From Chloropicon primus (taxonomy: Eukaryota > Chlorophyta > Chloropicophyceae > Chloropicales > Chloropicaceae): a stretch of DNA of 64,000 nt. The stretch covers positions 620,001 to 684,000 of the forward strand of contig CP060758.1 in the NCBI GenBank assembly GCA_023205875.1, written 5' to 3'. This document shows, piece after piece, positions 60,541-64,000 of this stretch (its first letter is position 1; every line of letters begins with the position of its first letter). The notes under the pieces were generated by a model. It was given only the letters and a program-made list of their open reading frames with translations. It did no database searches and had not been told where the DNA came from. The translations under genes and the position numbers were made by a program.

Positions 60541-61706
60541 CTTATGGGACACGCGACTTCTCTATTAACTTATTCGTCGCGGGGGGCAGCAATGGCGTCC
60601 TGCCGCGGCCCTGGTGCTCGAAACCCATCTACCTAAACATATTTCGTGTGTGGTGTGTGTGCGTTGTACATTTTTTTTGGTTTTGTTGTTTGCTCCCCTC
60701 CTTCAACTCTCAACTCTCGGAAGCGGCGCAGCGAAAAGGCGAAGAGCAGAAGCGCTTTCCGAGGAGTTCCAGCCCAGCAGCACGGGTTGGCTCCAACCCT
60801 GACGATTGAAAGCAAGCGAGAGAGAAAGAGAGGCTCCCATGTGTCGCGACGTGAACCATGTAGAAGTCAGCGGTGCTCAATTCCTTGGCCTCTTGAAACG
60901 CAAGCTCTTGCGCAAACACGCCTTGCTTCTTCACAATCATCACCGACTCACGCACCGCCTAAGCGACATCCTTGATCGTCAACCATGCAGAGAGGACCGT
61001 CCGTCACGATCAGGAGGATCGAGGGGCCCTTCTGGCCTTGAGCTCGAGGCCAAGCAAATGCTTCGCGTCCTCCAGCGTCTTGAAGTGGTGACTCCTTCTT
61101 CTGTTGTTGTAGGACACAATGTAGGGCATTGCAAGTCATTGTATTTGATGCCCACAGGCAGCTCAATTGCCATCCCTGTCTCTTCCTTTGCCTCTGCATA
61201 CCTTCCTCCCCTTCGGTGGCCGTGTCTCTCTCCACTCAGCCAGTACCTCGCCGCTCTGCTCGTTCTGTCCCCCTCGACCAGAAAATCTTGCACGACGATC
61301 TCATTGCAATCCAACAGCTCCACCATCTCGTCCGTACTGTCCAGATCCAACCGGCAAAGCTTCGAAGGGAACGCTCCGGTCCTCCTCCGTCTCCCTGTGC
61401 TCCCAACCGCGCACAATACAGCCGCCGGGGCCTCCAAGTCCAGTGCTCGGCCGTTAGGCTCGCTCTCCCCAGCGATCACTTTGCTAACCTGAGTGTAATG
61501 TGGAAATGTTGTTTGGCGAATTTACACTCAAAACTCCTATTTGTTTACACCTCTTCTTGTTGGCGGCGGAATTTCTTTTTGGCGGCGGGAATTAAGAAGG
61601 GATTTGTACACGAGGAGGAAAAAGAGAGAGAAGAGAAGAGGAAGAGGGTGAAAGCAGAGCGAGGAAGAGACAAACGCGACGCACGAGACTACGAACTACG
61701 AGCGCC
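60541..61706 (-). other. Intergenic 1.17 kb with a weak small-gene candidate
   Basis: Left part is HAD 3' flank with a GTGTGT run (60648-60664). Coding-like minus-strand text appears in three frames between 60830 and 61480; the best single model is listed separately (61010-61326). The right part (61480-61706) is the eL27 promoter, purine-rich near 61617-61680. No RNA gene seen. Confidence 0.4.
61010..61326 (-). CDS. Weak candidate small spliced gene, 71 aa
   Basis: Not recognised. Exon 61202-61326 from ATG 61326 (MVELLDCNEIVVQDFLVEGD) ends GGAAG/GTATGC; after a 101-nt intron with acceptor ACAACAG the frame reads RRSHHFKTLEDAKHLLGLEL to a stop at 61010. Lengths agree in phase. The first exon frame is open further upstream to about 61490 without an ATG, so another upstream exon is possible. 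The unspliced frame has EAKEETGMAIELP, faintly like a Nudix box, probably chance. Confidence 0.22.
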
Positions 61707-62313
61707 ATGGTGAAGTTCCTCAAAGTAAGTGAAGGCGGACGAAGGGGGGAGGACGGAGGCGGGTCGATCGAGAGGATCGGAGCGGTGTTCCGTGTCTCGT
61801 TTCGCGACCCCGCGACGTGGGGGAGAGAGAGAGAGCTTTGCTTTTGAAAGGTCAGGCGGAGACTGACTGGGGTGTTGCTCGTTTCGTTTCGTTTCTTGTT
61901 TCTTCTTGTTTCCCGCTGCTCAGAACAACAAGGTCGTCATTCTCTTGACCGGAAGGTACGCCGGCAAGAAGGCTGTTATCGTCAGAAACTACGACGATGG
62001 CACCAACAGCAGGCCGTACGGACACGCTTTGGTGGTGGGCCTCTCCAAGTACCCACGCAAGGTGACCAAGCGCTCCTCGGACAAGACCAGGGAGAAGAGG
62101 ATGAAGATGAAGACCTTCGTCAAGCTCGTCAACTACAACCACTTGATGCCCACGAGGTACTCCTTGGACGTTGATCTGAAGGCGAACATCACCCCTGACG
62201 TCGTGGACAACGCCACCAAGAGAAAGAGCGCTTCCATCGAGGCCCGCAAGGTCTTCGAGGAAAAGTTCAAGACCGGAAAGTCCAAGTGGTTCTTCTCCAA
62301 GCTCAGATTCTAA
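61707..62313 (+). CDS. RPL27: Ribosomal protein eL27
   Basis: 60S subunit protein. Exons 61707-61724 (MVKFLK) and 61924-62313 give 135 aa; 199-nt intron with GTAAGT donor and CTCAG acceptor, phase 0. The KOW-type start NNKVVILLTGRYAGKKAVIV, then SRPYGHALVVGLSKYPRKVT and the end KFKTGKSKWFFSKLRF are canonical. The splice after six codons is typical of ribosomal-protein genes here. Confidence 0.98.
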
Positions 62314-62875
62314 GGCGGAGAGACCGCTCGGGGGTTGGGTGCCTTCCTCGGTGCGACGAGGGGAGCAAAAAACAAAAAGAACTTAGTTATAGAAAAATAA
62401 TATTCGCCAGGGCCGGGCTCTTTCGGGGAAACGGAGGACCGTCTGCAGAAAATATTAAGCATATGTAATATGACCTAAAAACCTGAAAACGTCGTTGTCA
62501 CTTGTTCCGTTCCTTGTCCTGGTCGCCCGCTCGCTCGCACGCAAGCGCACACGAACACACACACACACACACAACAGAGAGAGAGAGAGCTTGGGCCAGG
62601 GTCGCCCACACCTCTCTGGGGAATCCTCACTCAAGAGCGCAGGCGTCTGGCGAGGGAGGCGTTAGCGGGGTCGAGGCTTCTTGTGGGTTCTTTCTTTTGG
62701 TTCTCAAAAAAGAACAGGTTCTCAAAATAATACAGTTTTTTTGTCTATTTCATTATTGCGCAAGGTTTTGTTATAATCACCTAAACCAAACCAAGTCTCC
62801 AGTTCTCCTCAGCCCCCCGCGAAAAGCTTGAGCGCGCCAAGCAGCACCGCGGGGGCCCATCTCTGGGTGGACTCC
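62314..62875. other. Convergent 3' region eL27 / uS7
   Basis: About 560 bp between two stops. Contains TATGTAATATG at 62462-62472, a possible TGTAA poly(A) signal for eL27, an AC run followed by a GA run (62556-62589), and AT-rich text near 62700-62800. The open frame at 62502-62831 has no support. Confidence 0.45.
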
Positions 62876-63820
62876 TTAACGGTTGGCCTTGGCAACACGC
62901 TCAATCTCGTCCTTCTTCTTGATGGCGTAAGAGTTGGAAGATCCCTTGGCGGCATTAATAAGTTCATCAGCAAGGCACTCTGGAAGAGTCTTGATGTTCC
63001 TGAAAGCGGCCTCACGAGCTCCGGTGGTGAGCAACCAGATGGCCTGGTTGACACGCCTGAGCGGGGAAACATCAACAGCCTGTCTCCTGACAACACCAGC
63101 AGAACCGATTCTTGTGGCGTCTTCCCTTGGTCCACTGTTGATCACGGCGTCCACGAGAATCTGGATAGGGTTCTGGTCGGTCAAGAGGTTAATGACGTCG
63201 AAGGTGTGCTTGACGATCCTGTTGGCCATCAACTTCTTACCGTTGTTGCGTCCGTGCATCATCAAGGAGCAAGCAAGTCTCTCCGCGATGGGGCACTGGG
63301 CCTTCCTGAACCTCTTGGCCTGGTATCTACCGGCGGTATGTGGAACATAAACCGCAACCTTTGGCTTGACGGCGATGTAGTCCTCCAACGCCATGTCGTT
63401 GACCTGGCAAGAGCGAGAGAGAAGCAACAGTCGTCTTGCTGTCAGAACAGAAACCCCCCCAAAACAAAAAAAAAACAAATGCTCGGGTTGCGGGTCGAGG
63501 AAAAGAAAACACGACGGGGAGGACGCAAAGGAGCCAAGGGAAAGGAAGGGCGTCCGCGCGCACGCAAAGGAGCCTCAGTTTGGGAGCCTTCTCGTCACGG
63601 GAAGCGCACGCACGCGCACGCCCACCACCCCGAGCAAAGGCAAAGGCCACGCCAAACCCCTCTTCCCCTCGCTCCTCCCGTCCTCGCTCCCCTCGCTCCA
63701 ACAAAAAGAAAAAAGAGTGTGTGTGTGTGTGTGCGTGTGGAACACCTGAAGCAAAGCACTCACCTCGATCTCGTCGTAGGTCCATTTCCCGAAAAGCTTC
63801 ACGTCGTTAGCGTACGCCAT
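62876..63820 (-). CDS. RPS5: Ribosomal protein uS7 (RPS5)
   Basis: 40S head protein at the exit site. Exons 63764-63820 and 62876-63403 (minus) give 194 aa; 360-nt intron, GTGAGT donor, GCCAG acceptor, phase 0 ([17 protein letters not shown]). Canonical pieces: [71 protein letters not shown] and the end [13 protein letters not shown]. Length is slightly below human RPS5 (204 aa) because of a shorter N-terminus. Confidence 0.98.
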
Positions 63821-64000
63821 GGTGGTCTCCTATCGTGCTGGTTCTCCCTTCTCCACAGGTGAAGTGATCGATCGATCGGCGCTCCTGCCCTTCTCTCTCC
63901 CTCTTGGTTTTTTTTTTTGCGCTCCGTTTAACATGGATTTTCTACAGGAATTCGGCGGCGAACGAAGGGATTTTCTTCTGGCGGCGGAGTTTTGTGTATT
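63821..64000. promoter_or_regulatory. uS7 upstream region, window end
   Basis: Holds a T-run (63907-63918) and GATCGATCGATC (63869-63880), the latter also seen near the BRM start. No gene seen before the window ends. Confidence 0.4.

Noticed and set aside
61120-61210. Nudix hydrolase box (EAKEETG) on the minus strand
   Set aside because: Only the last half of the box matches, the Gly and acidic partners upstream are missing, and the segment falls in a likely intron.

Overview
This window is nuclear DNA from a eukaryote, most likely a unicellular green alga of prasinophyte type. Evidence: the SWI/SNF ATPase has the QLQ-HSA-SNF2-SnAC layout and helicase motif VI wording of land-plant BRAHMA; the GATA factor has the plant C-x2-C-x18-C-x2-C finger; there is a serine acetyltransferase with a probable targeting leader, an organelle-type YchF, and a 7TM-RGS protein of the AtRGS1 architecture. 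Epsilon-tubulin and a SPATA4-type CH-domain protein suggest centrioles or flagella in the lineage. The species cannot be named from sequence alone.

The DNA is gene-dense: about 37 genes in 64 kb, on both strands with no strand preference. Introns are few (none to two per gene), short (73 to 360 nt) and mostly near the 5' end. Donors are GTRNGY-like; several acceptors are AAG rather than CAG. Sense-strand GA tracts sit in many 5' leaders and CT tracts in introns. Many convergent pairs have stop codons only 38 to 115 bp apart. I saw no transposon, retroelement, rRNA, tRNA or CRISPR array.

Layout. 0-20 kb: 3-hydroxyacyl-CoA dehydratase (cut by the window edge), BRM remodeller, a large coiled-coil protein, SPATA4-like protein, a PH-like protein, the small subunit of serine palmitoyltransferase (spliced), serine acetyltransferase, a WD40 protein, epsilon-tubulin, complex I NDUFA1 (spliced). 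20-40 kb: coiled-coil protein, 7TM-RGS protein, ESCRT-III Snf7, PPP4R2 with a candidate small spliced gene directly upstream, a cyclic-nucleotide-domain K+ channel, TEX10/Ipi1, eIF5A, GATA factor, a two-TM protein, a SLC10/BASS-like carrier. 40-64 kb: CNOT4-like E3, a golgin-like coiled coil, a NEK8/9-type kinase fused to DEP and DUF547 domains, organellar YchF, POLD3, a Cys-rich protein, PRMT3, a type II glycosyltransferase-like protein, a disordered 756-aa protein, ubiquitin-eL40, a pyrimidine 5'-nucleotidase-like HAD protein, eL27 and uS7.

There is no operon logic; genes are ordinary housekeeping neighbours. Translation and ribosome biogenesis genes are frequent (TEX10, eIF5A, ubiquitin-eL40, eL27, uS7, PRMT3), and sphingolipid/very-long-chain lipid synthesis appears twice (HACD, ssSPT). 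The most unusual items are the NEK-DEP-DUF547 fusion, the possible dicistronic arrangement at PPP4R2, the serine acetyltransferase lacking its usual C-terminal tail, and the duplicated element between TEX10 and eIF5A.
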